From assembly GCA_024741835.1 (NCBI GenBank), contig JAENRP010000357.1, positions 1 through 34,195 of the forward strand: 34,195 bases of DNA, written 5' to 3'. How positions within the stretch are numbered: position 1 is the first letter of the stretch; the number at the start of each line of letters is the position of its first letter. The notes below the pieces were generated by a model. The model was not told where the DNA came from. It ran no database searches and saw only the letters and a list, made by a program, of their open reading frames with translations. Positions 10,360-21,948 of this stretch are shown piece by piece. Origin of the DNA: Diplocarpon mali (lineage: Eukaryota > Ascomycota > Leotiomycetes > Helotiales > Drepanopezizaceae). Made by a program: the position numbers and the translations under genes.

Positions 10360-10557
10360 TGTCGTGCAGAATGGGCGGAGTCTCCACTTATTCTGGAGAC
10401 CCTCTATGTGACTCCTGCTAAGTCATAGACTCTCCCTTTTCTTTCCGAAGTCTCCTTACTATATATATACTAGATAATAATACAATTAATCATCTTCTCC
10501 TACTTTTATAAGCCTCCTAAGCGACCTAATAAAGGCCCTCTAGCCGACTGTACTATA
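10360..10557 (+). repeat. Copia-Z 5' LTR
   Basis: Begins TGTCGTGCAGAATGGGC and ends TACTATA. Aligned with 17752-17949 without gaps; in the first 39 bp every difference is a transition. TATATATATA near 10462-10471 could serve as a TATA box. Confidence 0.92.
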
Positions 10558-10572
10558 GTTATAAGCCCTATA
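10558..10572 (+). promoter_or_regulatory. Copia-Z primer-binding site
   Basis: GTTATAAGCCCTATA immediately after the LTR, the same as the TRIM site. Confidence 0.75.
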
Positions 10573-11900
10573 AGCACTTTAATATGCTTTCTCTTCGCAT
10601 GCAACTAGCTAAAGGGCCCTTTAAGCTCCTGACCGACTTTTCGAGTATTTATAATAATTCGAAGGACCTTTATTTTCAATTAATAAATCTCTATTTTCTA
10701 ATCGAACCTTATTTGCAAACTTCATTTATATACCTAACCTTTTCACTAGACTCTATTTAATATATCTAACTCTTTAAGCATCTCTAAGCCTTACCTTAAT
10801 ACTTCTGCCTCTTAAGTAAAGTGGTTTAGTAAATATATATTCTTTATTAAGCTTTATAATATTACCATTTTTACCGATTTAAGACTCCTATTTAAGTCAA
10901 TTATAAAGACCGAGCCTTAAGCTCCCTTTATATAGGAGCTTAAGGAACTGGAAACGGCTAACCTTTGTATAGTATTTGCAAGGTTATATAAAGAGTATAT
11001 AGCAACTCTATTCGAATAGATTTACGCTTGCTTTCCCTTAGGAGATCTGTCAAAGGCTCCTCCTTTATAGGATTCTTATAAGGATATTAAGAATGAATAT
11101 AAAATCCTAATAAAAGAGCATTATATACGTAAGGAAACTTAAAAGACCTAACGCAAATACTATAAGCTACTTTTAAAATAGGTCTCTAAGACCGTTAATA
11201 AAACGCTCTTAGCTTTTGCAATAGCTTAAGTATAAATCCAAGCTAAGAAGCTCTCCTCCTTAATACCTAATAGAGATACTCCTATAACTAGAACTACTAT
11301 TAATAACCCGTATTCCATTTTAGTAAACTAGCAACTCTTACTCTAAGGCCTAGTATCTATTTTAAAGTGTGATATTGCGCCTTCTAATAAGGCTATTCAG
11401 TCTCAAACAAGGCTCTAGTACCGCGATATACTACGCTAAGGCAAGATTAAGAGAACTAATACTTAATAGTAGATCTAGGAGTAGTAGGAGGCGTACCGCT
11501 TAATAGAATAATATAGTCTTCCTAAGATCAAAGGGAGACTAAGAGTTATTGACTTTTTAGACTCAATTGTAGTAAAGATTAATCTAAGTTAGGCGACTTA
11601 CTTAAAGGAGGAAATTATCACTAATAAGCAGATAGGAACCTTATATAAGCATAACCTAATGCAGCTAAGCTGCGCCTTAGCAGGCATTGAATCCAATAGA
11701 GCGATCGATAATAAAGGGCTAGCAGTTTTTATTATTTAAGAGTCTCTCTTAGATATTGAAACCCTTTCGCAGGCTTTAGCAAGCAGCTCCTAAAATCGCT
11801 TTATAAGCTTTAAAAAGGAGATCAGGCCTAAGTGCCCTTGTAGAGGCTTTAAAAATCACTATTAAAAGCCCTAGGACTATCGGAAACTATTATATACTAT
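10573..11900 (+). pseudogene. Copia-Z gag relic
   Basis: Plus-strand frame broken throughout by stops. A gag-like, Leu/Lys-rich region ends in a zinc-knuckle segment RPKCPCRGFKNHY near 11824-11862; CPCRGFxNH followed by a lost Cys matches the knuckle of several fungal Copia gags. The start codon cannot be placed. Confidence 0.7.
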
Positions 11901-14600
11901 AGATAGGCGCAAGGAAAATATAAAGGTTCTCCCTTTATAAGAGGAGGTCCTACGAATATAAAAGGCGTTAAACGCAAGAGACTAGCTCAAGGGTCTTTAA
12001 GTATAGCTTAAAGAGAATAATATTACGATAATAGCGATTGATAAATTTAAGGGAAAGGCTTTAGCCTTTAAAGAGGATGGTTTAAGCAAAAGGGAGAACT
12101 TACCAGTCTTTATAATAATAGATCCCTCTACCTTTAACGCTTTTAAAGAATCGTTTAACGTCTACTACCTCTTTAAGCTAAAACGCTACCTGCTTTCCTT
12201 AAGTACGCTCCTTAATAATTGCGCAGCTACTCATATTATTAATTCAAAGGATTTACTTATTGCAGGCACCTTTAAGCCTTTTGGTGACTTGTAGCAATAT
12301 ATTAAAGCAAGTACCTTAAGACTCCTAATCATTAGGAGAGGTAATAGATATATAGTAGACTCTCTTTTATAGTATAACGGCTCTCTTATAAGGATGATGC
12401 TGCGCAATATTACTATTATAAAGGAGTTTACTATTAATATCATCTTAGAGAGGCTCCTTGCGGATAAGGGTTTTTAATACTCTAGGGTAGACCTTACTTT
12501 GCGCTTTAGGAGTATTAAAGACTTTATAAAGCGAGCTTAGTTAGAGTATTACTATAATCTTATTTTCTTTAAATATAAGCCTATTAACTATTTGGATCTT
12601 CTAAATATACTTTAATATGACTTCTTTGCCTTAATAGCATTCCTTATAGCTAAGACGACGCTTTATAATAGGTTTTAGTCTAGCTATGCACCTATTAGGA
12701 TGCGGGATAATAATGCGTATACTTAGCACCTTCGCGCTAGCCACCTAGGCGCAAAGGCTTTCCAAGTGCTAGTTAAGTACGCTAAAGGAGTAAAGATCAA
12801 GGGAATATAAAGGCTAGAGTGCCCTATATATGCAGTAGCGTCTGCTAAGCAAGTTATTTCTTATACTACCTTTAAGAACCGATCTCTAAGGCCCTTCTTT
12901 AGGATCTCTTAGGATCTCTTTAACTTTTTAAATAACTTATATAATAGTTGCTTATAAGTTCTTTTAATTAAGGATAAGTATAGTAGTATACTCTAGACGT
13001 TCTTATTAAGATCGAAGGGCAGAGATATAGTTATAAAGGTCCTCTAGGCCTTTAAAGCATAAGTGAAACGCTAATATAGGCTTTTAATTTGCAAGATTAG
13101 GAAAGATAATAATACTTTAATAATCTCCCTAAGGGAAGACTCTCTTATAAAGTACTAGAGATAGGTAAAAGAGGAGGGAATCGATTTAGAGCTTACTCCT
13201 ACTTATATATACTAATTGAATAAAGGCGCAGAGCGAGTAAGAAAGGAGTTAATTAAACGCTTTATTAAAATAAGAATCTACGCTAGGCTTCTAGCAAGCC
13301 TTTGGCTAAAGGTTATAAAGGCTGCTATATACCTTTATAATATCTCCTTACTTATTAGGAAGAAGATGATCTTATTAAGCGAGGCTCTCTATAGTTAGTT
13401 TAAGTAGTATTTTCGATTTTATAAGCTGCTACTTATTAAGTAAATAATAGCGAGCTTAAAGCCTAACTAGAATTACATTTATATATATAGCGCTTGCATA
13501 TACCCTTTAATTAGAGAGAAGAAGGTAGAGAGGGACCGCCGAACCTTTAAAATTAAACTACAAAGGCACTTAAGTTACTTAATTAGATATATTACTTTTA
13601 ATATTTATAAAATCTAAGTTCTTATACTCTAATAAGTAATAACGACTTATAATATCAAATTTAATAAGTCTCTCTTTTATAGTCCAGAAGCTAAGCGCGC
13701 AAACCCTATATTGCGCTAAGAACTTAAGACGACCTTCCAATTGATCGGAAAGGGAGAGGGAGCTTAGGATGCTAAGTTTAAAGGTATTTTTAAAGAATTA
13801 GAGCTTATCGCAAGGCTAAACGCAATTGCTATAGAAGAAGCTGCTATATAAGAAGAGCCTATATTATAAACCGACGCTACTCTATAGCCTTTAACTAATA
13901 ATATAAAAGGCCTTAACTTAAATCCAAATTCTTTAAGAGACCCGCTTAGAAACTTAAGGGTAGAAGTAAGCGAACTAAAAGCTACTTCACTAGTCTTTAA
14001 AAAGGCAAATGATAATTAGAGCTTAAGGGTGATGATTCCTTATAAAGGCCCTACTAAAGAAGGAATTATAAACGACTTTAAAGGAGTCTTTAAAGATAAG
14101 TTTTATAAGGCGATCGGCAGATCTTTAGCCGCTATTCTATATAGAAATAGAGATGGCTTAAAGGCTTTAAGATAGAGTCTTCAATTATAAAGGCAGGCCT
14201 TAATAAACTCTAGTAAAAGGCTAGAAGTACTACTGCCAAGATCTAGGAAGAGCTCTAACAGTCTTATAAGAAGCGACCTAATAAGAGGAGTAGGCCTTAA
14301 TAATATAATACCTTAAGTTATAATACTAGCTTAAAGATTATAAGCTTAGGAGATAGAGCCACTTAGACTTTTAGAGGAACCTTTAGCAATAATAAAAATA
14401 AAAGAGGAGACTTATAGAAAAAAGCGCAAGGAGGAACTCCCTCTTCCTAAGTAAAAGAGGATAAGACGCTTAAGCGTTAAGTAATAGGAGACTTTAAAAG
14501 TATATACTATTACTTTAAAGCATATGCTCTTTTAAAGTAATATTAATCTACCCTACTCCTTATATATATAAGAGTTTGTATTATCCTTTTAAGCGAACGA
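11901..14600 (+). pseudogene. Copia-Z protease and integrase
   Basis: The protease is marked by NCAATHIINSKDLL (about 12219-12260), where family members have DxGAT/S-H; the first Asp is now Asn. The pre-integrase finger reads HLRASHLGAKAF with a later CPIYAVASAKQV (about 12727-12860). Integrase catalytic regions are recognisable near 13030 (RDIVIKV), 13097 (KIRKDNN) and 13225 (GAERV, carrying the Glu). The 60-codon open piece at 13216-13398 belongs to this frame. A long acidic/basic linker to the reverse transcriptase follows from about 13500. Confidence 0.82.
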
Positions 14601-16330
14601 ATAGATAAAGGAGGATAGGAAGGACTATTTAATAGTTTATATAGTTATTAAAGCTGCAATTGATAGTTAAGCAAAGGACGGAGTGCAGTCTCTTAACCGC
14701 CTATAGTATTAAAGCTCTCTGCCGAAGCCTTTGAAAGGATGGCTGGACTTAGAGAAGTACCCTTTTAGCAAACGATTTAAAGAAGGAGGGCATTAGGAGA
14801 TTAGGAATTTAGAATCTCGGAGTTGCTAGAGAATCGTATAAAGGGATTACTCAAAACCTCTGCTAATACTATTAAAATAGGTTTTTACTTATAAGGTCAA
14901 TAGCTCTAGCAAGCTTTTAAAGTGCCGATTATAGCTAATTATATAAGGGGATTTCTAAGACGAAGCTTCAATTTTCTCAACCTATGCAGCCACGCTTGCA
15001 GTAAGGTCTTTTAAGGTACTAATAGCGCTTATTATATACTTTAATATAGAAGTAAAGCAGTTTAACATTATTAATACGTTTGTTAACGCTTTAAAAGACC
15101 TAAGGAGTGCTTTAATTATATACTTCCTATTAGATGGCTTTAAGTGCCTTAGTATAGTAGTAGAACTGGACCGCGCGCTCTATAGGCTAAAAGACTCTTT
15201 AGTACTATAGTATAGGAACTTTGTAGGAACGCTTAAAGGCCTTTAACTTAAGCTATTAGGTAAGGAGCCTTATATTTTTATAATAAAGGATCGTATAGTC
15301 TTTATAGCGTTTTATATTAATAATATTCAAGTGTTATATAAGGCCTTTAACTTAGATTAGGCGACTCGTCTAATTAAAGACTTAAAAAGGGTATATAAGC
15401 TTACTATTATAAGAGATATCTCTTAGTTCTTTAAAGTAAGGATTATTTAAGATAGGAAGGTAAAGAGGATCTCTTTAGTTTATAATACTTATATTAAGAA
15501 GATCGCTTAAAAGTTTAGAGCTGATATAGGGAGAGTGCTTAATACTCTACTATTAAAGAAGGAGTTTATTAAGAATTTAAGGCAAGCTTCCTTAAAAAAG
15601 GTAAAGGAGTATTAAGAGAAAATAGGCTTTATTCTTTATATAGCGATTATAATATACCTAAATATTATATTCGCAGTCTCCTAACTATCTTTCTTTTTAA
15701 TTAATCTAAGCTTTAAGCACCTTTTAATTATAGACTAGACGCTTTGATACTTATATAGTATGCGCTTCTTAGGAATTGCCTATAGCTTTAAGGCTAGGGA
15801 ATACTAATTGGTTGTATCTTTAGATACTTCTTTTAAAGATAATTGAGAGACTTATAGATCCTTTTAAAGATACGTCTTCTTTTTATTTAAAGGACCGATT
15901 ATTTAAAAAGCAAATTATTAAGTAACTATTACGCTCTCTTCTACTAAAGTAGAACTCTATAGTATAGTTTCTACTACAAAGGAGATAATAGCTATAAAAC
16001 GCCTCTTTAAGGAGATTCGTATAAACTCCCTCTTTAAATAGAATATATATTGCGATAATTAATAGACGATTCGGCTAATTATTATAAAGAATAAGAAGAT
16101 TAAGATAAGCCTTTGATATATCGAAATCAGTAATATATAGATCTACTAAGAGTACTAAAGAGGAAGCTTTTAAATAATCTACCTTCTTATTAAGGAGATG
16201 CACGCAGATAGGCTTATTAAGAACCTAGACTATTAAAAGTTTAAAAGCTTCGTTTGTTTATTAAACCTTTAGAGTTTTTAAATAATCGTTTAGCAACTTA
16301 TACTTACTAATAAGTAGTCACTTATTATTA
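14601..16330 (+). pseudogene. Copia-Z reverse transcriptase and RNase H
   Basis: Motifs in order: AVRSFKVLIALIIYFNIEVK (about 14999-15058), NIINTFVNALKDLRSA, IYFLLDGFKC, ELDRALYRLKDS, and FYINNIQVLY near 15310-15345, where the catalytic YVDD has become YINN. The Asp-to-Asn changes fit G-to-A RIP. RNase H shows LSSTKVELYSIVSTTKEI near 15935-15990, IYCDN, and LLIKEMHADRLIKNLD near 16190-16235. In a working element this converts RNA to cDNA in the particle. Family assignment is secure. Confidence 0.88.
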
Positions 16331-16539
16331 AGAGACTTGTACTTATAAGCTCCTACTCTCTTATAGTCACGTTTATTTGTTTTCTCTTATAAAGTGTATT
16401 ATAAAAGCTCTCCTTTTTTAAAAATATAAAATAGGTAATATTCCTAAGCTGCTATTATAAGGCGCGACCCTCTTTTAGATTCTCTTAGCTAAGGCTAGGA
16501 GCTAAGACGCTATAGCTAAGAGCTTTGCATAGATCTCCT

Positions 16540-16887
16540 CTTAAAAGAGGCCTACTGGTACTTCCTTAGCCAGAGGCCTATTAGCAAATATACTAGCGAT
16601 AGCAAGGGCGAAGGAGGGAGGTGCGGCAGAGGCGATAGGAGTAAGGACGGCAAAGGCGGCGGCGAAGACGGGCGTAGCGATAGCAAAGGCTAAGGAGACA
16701 AACGGGAAGACTATAGCAGCGGCTGCAATAGCAGAGGCAGAAGGGATAAGAGCGGCAGCGGCAACAATAGGGGCGAACGGGTCCGAGCTAAAGGGCCTAG
16801 GAGCAAATAGGAACGGTATGCTAAGAGTAAGAGAGGCAGCGATACTACTACTCGCAAAAGTGGCAGGCCCTCTTAGCACTAGGGTCT
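16540..16887 (+). other. GC-rich Ala-rich open block, coding strand uncertain
   Basis: Unusually for this window, both strands stay open. The plus strand reads about 113 codons with many Ala, Lys, Glu and Gly (for example LAIARAKEGGAAEAIG, AKAAAKTGVAIAKAKE) and ends TAA at 16885-16887. The minus strand reads 112 codons from an ATG at 16877-16879, Ala/Phe/Pro-rich and hydrophobic. Retained GCA and GCG codons show that RIP has acted much less here than on the flanking pol. It could be an extra open frame of Copia-Z, a captured host fragment, or simple low-complexity DNA. I do not recognise the protein. Confidence 0.4.
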
Positions 16888-17740
16888 AATTGCTCCTATC
16901 TTTTAAAATTAGCCTAGAACTTAATAAGACTTAATAAACGTACTATAAAAGCTTTAAAGCGTACCCTTTACTATATTAAGTAATAGTGCCACCTCCTCTT
17001 TAAAGGTGCCGCAGGCGCGGGCCGATATAATAGCCTTTTAAAAGGCGAGGAGAGGTCCGCTAGCCTACTAGCAGCTATTACTTAGTACTATATAATAAAC
17101 GCAATACGCACTAAAGGTACTATTAAAGCATTAATAATCGAGATTGCTAATACTCTTATATGCGATATAATATATATATATATTATTGCGCTCTATCGTA
17201 GGCTTAGGCATATAGCGTATAGTAGGGGCAGGGCTCTTTAGCGGCGGCGGCGGCAGGGGCGGCGGCAGTAGTAATAGTAGCAGCAGCTTATTACTTAGCA
17301 GGCGCTAAGACGATCGCACTAAGGTTATAGCTCCTAAAGGAGCGCTAGCGACCTAGCGCAAAGTTAGTATAACATAAGGTATAAGGACTTTAAGGGTCTT
17401 ACTTTACAAAGGCGGCCGGGGCTATAATAAGCAAGAGTTCCTTTTATATTTAAAAATTATTAGTATAAAGACGATATTTTTAAATAATAAAGGAAGGTTA
17501 TTTTTAAAAGAAGGGAAGGAGAACCTTTATAATAGAAATACTCTATAGGAAGCCTAATAGAGTACTAATATAGAATCGCAAAGATTCTTAAGCACGCTTA
17601 TTGCCTATAGCAACCCTTCTTGTTTTAAAAGGAACGACCTTTAAAGGGGCAGTATATAAGATAGAGCCTCTTTTCTTTATAATTGCTATTCTTTCTTTTA
17701 TTTTATCTATATAGCTAAGCAATTCTAAAAGCATCGCCTA

Positions 17741-17751
17741 ATTAAGGGGTA
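17741..17751 (+). promoter_or_regulatory. Copia-Z polypurine tract
   Basis: ATTAAGGGGTA abuts the 3' LTR, the same tract as in the TRIM with one transition. Confidence 0.7.
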
Positions 17752-17949
17752 TATTATATAAAATAGGCAAAGTCTTTACTTATTCTAAAGACCCTCTATA
17801 TGACTCCTATTAAGTTATAGACTCTCCCTTTTCTTTCCAAAGTCTCCTTACCATATATATACTAGATAATAATACAATCAATCATCTTCTCCTACTTCTG
17901 CGAGCCTCTTGAGCGACCTAATGAAGGCCCTCCAGCCGACCGCACCATA
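17752..17949 (+). repeat. Copia-Z 3' LTR
   Basis: 198 bp, beginning TATTATATAAAATAGGC and ending CGCACCATA. The first third is heavily RIP-changed, whereas the last 70 bp are better preserved than in the 5' LTR. Confidence 0.92.
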
Positions 17950-17954
17950 CCTAT

Positions 17955-19690
17955 ATATACTAGTAGTAACTAACGGCGAAGAGTGCTCTATAAAGATCGG
18001 AGGCAGAGTTATTAAATTTCGAAGTATAGTAATGAAATTATATAAAAAGGAACTCTCTGATTTAGCTCTACTAGACGAAGAAGCCTTTCTAACTTATAAG
18101 GAGAAATTCGATCGCAACCTAGCGGTTAGACTATATAAAGAGCGAGTTATTACAACTCCAAGCAAGCTATTCTAGGCCTCCCGACTTTAAGAAGTAGAAG
18201 GTTTAATCGCTTAAAGTGTTATAAAGTTTATACAGTTCGACCAAAAGCTCTATTCTAGAGTACGCATATTCAATTCTCGATTTGTCGACAAGGTCAAAGA
18301 TAAGACAACAGCTCTATTCGAGAAGTCGCGTCTCGTTATTCAAGCATATATAGACTAAGGAAAGAAAGTTATTTTGACCCAATCTCTAATAATCCAAAGA
18401 GCTAGTCAACAGTTGATTACGGCTTTAGCACCTTCTTTACGATCTTAAGGAATTGAACTTTATCTGCGAGATATCACCTAAGCTTATACACAGTTTACTA
18501 AATACTTAAATAGACTGATCTTGGCCAAGCTACCTAAGGAGCTATAATACCAGTTCCCTTAAGGCATAATTATGCATATGCTACGCCTATTGTATAGTAT
18601 CCTAGAAGCAGGTACATTTTAGTAGTCAACTTACTATAAATACTATAAGGAGCGTCTATATATAATAACTTCGACTTACAACCTATGTCTGCTTATTAGT
18701 ACCGATAAAGAGGCATTTGGCCTAATAGGCATGCAAAATGACAATACCTTTATATTAGCTAATAAGGCGTTTGCTACACTTGAGAATAAGAAGCTTTAAG
18801 AAGCCAAGCTTAAAGGTAAGAAGATTGAGCAACTGATTTGCGAAAACCCTTTTAATTTCAACAGCTGTATTCTATACCTTTATAAAGATAGTTCTATAAC
18901 TCTTATATAAAAAGGGCAAGGCTTAAAGCTACAGTTGGTGTCTTAGACTAAGCCTAACGCCGAGTATATAGCTCAAAGGGCGAGAGGAGCGTATATTGCT
19001 TCAATCTGCTAGCTTAAAGCTTCTTTCGATACTTCGGTCGCTGCGCAGCACCAGTAGCCTAATAAAGAAGATATTAAAGCTTTAAATAAGCGATTAGTAT
19101 AGTAGATAGAGAATCAAACGCATAGCTTATAGATGATCCCATTGGATTTATCATCTGCGAAGCTATTCGTATAGGTTAATAGATCGTTTGCGAATAATAA
19201 AGATTTAAGTAGCCAGATTAGGTATATTCTAACCTTAGCAAACGAAGCTACCTCGACTAAAGGCGACGAATTTACTATTATAAGCAACCTTATTCATTAG
19301 TCGTCGACTAAGAGCAAGAGAGTAATAAGAAGCGTTCTAGCTTCTAAGATCTATAGTATAGTAGCAGGAGCAGATATGGCAATTGCGCTTTCTATAACTA
19401 TTCAGCTGATTACTCAATAGCTTAATCTTCTAGCTATCCCTCTTATTATCTATATTAACTTATACTTATTATATAAGTGCCTTATTAAGCTTAGTACTAC
19501 AAAAGAGAAGCGACTAATAATTGATATTATAGGATTACGCTAATCATATAAGAGAAGAGAGCTAGCTAAGATACGTTAGATTAATAGGAAAGACAACCTA
19601 GCTAATGCTATAACAAAAGGAGCATTAAATAGAGCTCTATAGACGTTTATCTTTACGAATCAGATGACTATACGACTTAAAGGTTAGGTA
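17955..19690 (+). pseudogene. Copia-Y integrase end, reverse transcriptase and RNase H
   Basis: The Copia-Y frame resumes after the CCTAT duplication (YILVVTNGEECSIKI, then VIKFRSIVMKLYK, the conserved C-terminus of integrase). The reverse transcriptase runs through SRLVIQAYID, IELYLRDITQAYTQF-like text, LPKEL, GMQNDNTFIL (near 18730-18760; GMQxDD in relatives, second Asp now Asn) and RNase H near 19370-19640 with CLIKLSTTKEKRL and NLANAITKGALNRAL. The stretch to 18173 is free of stops; the apparent ORF starting at 17909 only borrows its ATG from the Copia-Z LTR. Confidence 0.87.
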
Positions 19691-19796
19691 GAGAGATAAA
19701 TTAAAAGAGTTTAAAAAAGGGGAAACACAGATGGCAATATAGTATACTATTCCTATAGAGCTAGGGGAGTTTTGCTATTTAAAGAAAAGTAGCTAG

Positions 19797-19979
19797 TATA
19801 GGAATAAGTGGCATAGAGTTGGTCAGGTGACTAGGGAATCGATTGGCACGTGGCTTAGCGCGCAGGCTAGCGCGTAGGCATATACCTTGAGTCCTCGCTC
19901 TCTCTGTATTCTAATCATTAATAAAAACAATACGACAATCAGAAGAATCAATTCAGTGCGCACACTTGTAAAACCAACA
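19797..19979 (+). repeat. Copia-Y 3' LTR
   Basis: 183 bp from TATAGGAATAAG to AAACCAACA, followed by the ATATT duplication. It is less mutated at its end than the 5' LTR. Confidence 0.92.
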
Positions 19980-19984
19980 ATATT

Positions 19985-20459
19985 AGAGTCAGCTTCTGAA
20001 TTAAGGAAAGCTATCTTAATATCGAACTAATCTAGCTCAAAGTCGTATAGCACTACGAGTGCAATCGCGATCTTTTAAACCGCAGATTTGCAAACTCTAG
20101 TAAAAGTCTGGTCGTAATCTCGACCTTATTATTGCATATAGCCTTGTATAACGAATCTGACCTTCTATTAGGAGATTTTCCCATTTTAGTCTCTTTTTAT
20201 TTTAAAGACGAGTCTCGATCTAAGTACTCTATTGTCTTTAGAGAGTTCTAAGCGTTTCACTACTACCTATATGTCTTTATAAGCGAGGGAATTGTACTTA
20301 GAGTTGATCGCAGATTGCCATTTGTCGGCGTTAGCGCAAGAGAGGGCTTGTTCGACTGTTTTCGGGTTATTTGGGTATAGAGAGTCGAATAAGGCTATAT
20401 GGAAGGCGCCTAAATAGGCTTCCTTCTTATTAGAGTTATCAGCTTTAAATCCAAGAGCA
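19985..20459 (-). pseudogene. Copia-X reverse transcriptase N-terminus
   Basis: Minus-strand frame: KTVEQALSCANADKWQSAIN, then VLRSRLVFKIKRD, GRDYDQTFTRVCKSAV, and FDIKIAFLNSEADSN at the Copia-Y junction. These are the first reverse-transcriptase blocks of Copia elements, with the catalytic FDIKIAF Asp retained. The sequence continues at 6449 on the other side of Copia-Y. Confidence 0.9.
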
Positions 20460-20464
20460 GTAAA

Positions 20465-20594
20465 TGTGACGATTCGTCACCCGCTTAGGTAAGCGTGGCC
20501 CGTGCGCGCACCATAGGTGTATATCTGTACGTAAAGATACCGTAGTATACCTGGTCCCTAATTGATTATTCTTATACTATACCCGACCGTCATA
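20465..20594 (+). repeat. Gag-only element 5' LTR
   Basis: Begins TGTGACGATTCG and ends CGACCGTCATA; the LTR has inverted ends (TGTGACG against CGTCACA before RIP). 130 bp. Confidence 0.9.
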
Positions 20595-20859
20595 TTATAA
20601 TCAATTCCCTAGTTGCGTGCTGCGGTATACAATACGATACAATACGATACGTTACGATACAATACGCTACGCTATAATACAATATATTTATTTGTTTATT
20701 ATAATATGATACGCACCTTTACCTCTCTCGACGGTCATTCTATTAGCTTCCGAACTACCCTTTATACCGGCAGCCTCCGCAAACAGCTGCCAACTATTTT
20801 TATTCTTACGCCTTTTTATTTTTATTACTTTTCATTATAAGCAATATAGCTATCGAGCT
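20595..20859 (+). other. Leader of gag-only element
   Basis: Starts TTATAATCAATTCC after the LTR (candidate primer-binding site, not the same as in Copia-X and Copia-Z), followed by the decamer run. Not coding as far as I can see. Confidence 0.5.
20631..20690 (+). repeat. AATACGATAC decamer run
   Basis: Six imperfect units of a 10-bp repeat directly downstream of the 5' LTR, in the leader of the gag-only element. Confidence 0.8.
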
Positions 20860-21865
20860 CTTAGAGCAGCTAGTCAAAATACAGCTCTCCTTCCTTAACC
20901 GGCCTGCACCTAGGCTGAAACTAGTACTCCTGGAACCCGAAAAATTCAATAGCATACCGGTTAAGTAGGATACTTGGTTACCTTCGATTAAAGCAGACCT
21001 ATAAGTCGATAGCGAAGCGATTAGTGACTTAGTAGCGCAGTTCTATTATATATATTTGAACCTCGAATCTATAGCGCAAGCTTTTATACTCCCTTAGCTC
21101 GCGGCCGCAGAAGCTTTAAATATATAGAATTATAATTCGATTCTCGACCAACTGTCGCTAGCCTACCATTCGCCGAATAAGGTATAAGAAGCAGAAGATA
21201 AGCTATATAAGTGCAGCTAAGGTAGCGATTCGATTCCTATATATATTGCGCGTTTTGAGCGTCTTCTTTTTAAAGCTTAGAATCAAGGTCTTGCCGACTA
21301 TATTAAAATTGCAATTTTTAGGTAAGGCTTAAACTCAATAATACGAAATCGACTTGCTGCGTAGCTTAAGCTTCCCTTTGATTATATGGAATACCTTTCA
21401 ACTGTATAATAGCTTTCTATACGCTCTATATACTTTAGACCGTCTACGTCTTCGTCTTTGTCTTCTTCTACGCCTTATACAATATACCCCTAGCCTTACT
21501 CTTGATCGCACTCTTAGCCTTGCAACGACCCTATAGATATATTATTAGGGTAGGTAAAGAGTAGTATAAGCGTTTCAACAATCGAGATTAATCATCTTAG
21601 GGAAATATTAGTATTAAAACTAGGCGCAAATATAATTATAGAAGATATATAGGCGAGGCTTAATATACTCGAAGGCCGAAGGTACGCCTCCCCCTTGCAA
21701 TAAGAGCGATAGCGCCGTTAAGGTAATTGTATAAATTGCAGCGATTATAACCATTAGGCGAACGAATGCCTATATTAACGCGAGGTTGTTAGCTTAAAAG
21801 AGCTGCGTAGCCGATATAGAGCTTAGGAATCTGCATCGTTAGAAGAAGATGAGGATTTTTGATTT
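20860..21865 (+). pseudogene. Gag protein of the gag-only element
   Basis: The frame reads LEPEKFNSIPVKQDTWLPSI (20934-20993), then AQFYYIYLNLESIAQAFILP, YNSILDQLSLAYHSPNKVQE (about 21131-21190), YIARFERLLFKA and LNSIIRNRLA. This is the capsid pattern of LTR-retrotransposon gag proteins. Near the end CINCSDYNHQANEC (about 21736-21777) is a complete CX2CX4HX4C zinc knuckle. Stops interrupt at Gln/Trp-type positions. A Ser/Pro-rich stretch near 21420-21500 separates capsid and knuckle. In a living copy it would package the element RNA, with enzymes supplied in trans (inference). Confidence 0.82.
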
Positions 21866-21934
21866 TTTTAATTTTTAATACGCTTTTATTTCCTTATTAT
21901 TATTCTTTATAAGCTAGGAATAGCTCGCTTTTTC

Positions 21935-21948
21935 GAAGGGGGGGGTAG
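21935..21948 (+). promoter_or_regulatory. Polypurine tract of gag-only element
   Basis: GAAGGGGGGGGTAG ends exactly at the 3' LTR start. Confidence 0.8.

Larger units (their letters stand above)
16331..17751 (+). other. Copia-Z 3' extension without pol homology
   Basis: About 1.4 kb between RNase H and the 3' LTR. It holds a GC-rich, little-mutated block (16540-16887), an imperfect inverted repeat (AAGTAATAG near 16977 against CTATTACTT near 17076), a GGC/AGC-rich run near 17230-17290, and otherwise AT-rich sequence with no gene I can support. Confidence 0.55.
10360..17949 (+). mobile_element. Copia-Z, innermost Ty1/Copia retrotransposon
   Basis: 198-bp LTRs, duplication CCTAT (10355-10359 and 17950-17954), inserted near the end of the Copia-Y integrase. 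The internal region has a gag relic, zinc knuckle, protease, integrase, reverse transcriptase and RNase H in Copia order between 10.7 and 16.3 kb. It then has an unusual 1.4-kb extension before the 3' LTR, which makes the element 7.6 kb, longer than Copia-X and Copia-Y. It is heavily RIP-mutated. Confidence 0.92.
6455..19979 (+). mobile_element. Copia-Y, Ty1/Copia retrotransposon split by Copia-Z
   Basis: 183-bp LTRs at both ends, flanked by ATATT (6450-6454 and 19980-19984), inserted in the reverse transcriptase of Copia-X. Without Copia-Z it is about 5.9 kb. Plus-strand domains in order are gag, a CX2C-type zinc knuckle, protease, HHCC and integrase (up to 10354), then, beyond Copia-Z, the end of integrase, reverse transcriptase and RNase H. 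RIP stops are frequent. The reverse transcriptase/RNase H resembles fungal Copia proteins that carry GMQxDD instead of YVDD. Confidence 0.92.

Noticed and set aside
16976..17086. A foldback transposon from the AAGTAATAG/CTATTACTT inverted repeat
   Set aside because: Arms of about 10 bp with poorly matching interiors and no target duplication; too weak to call.
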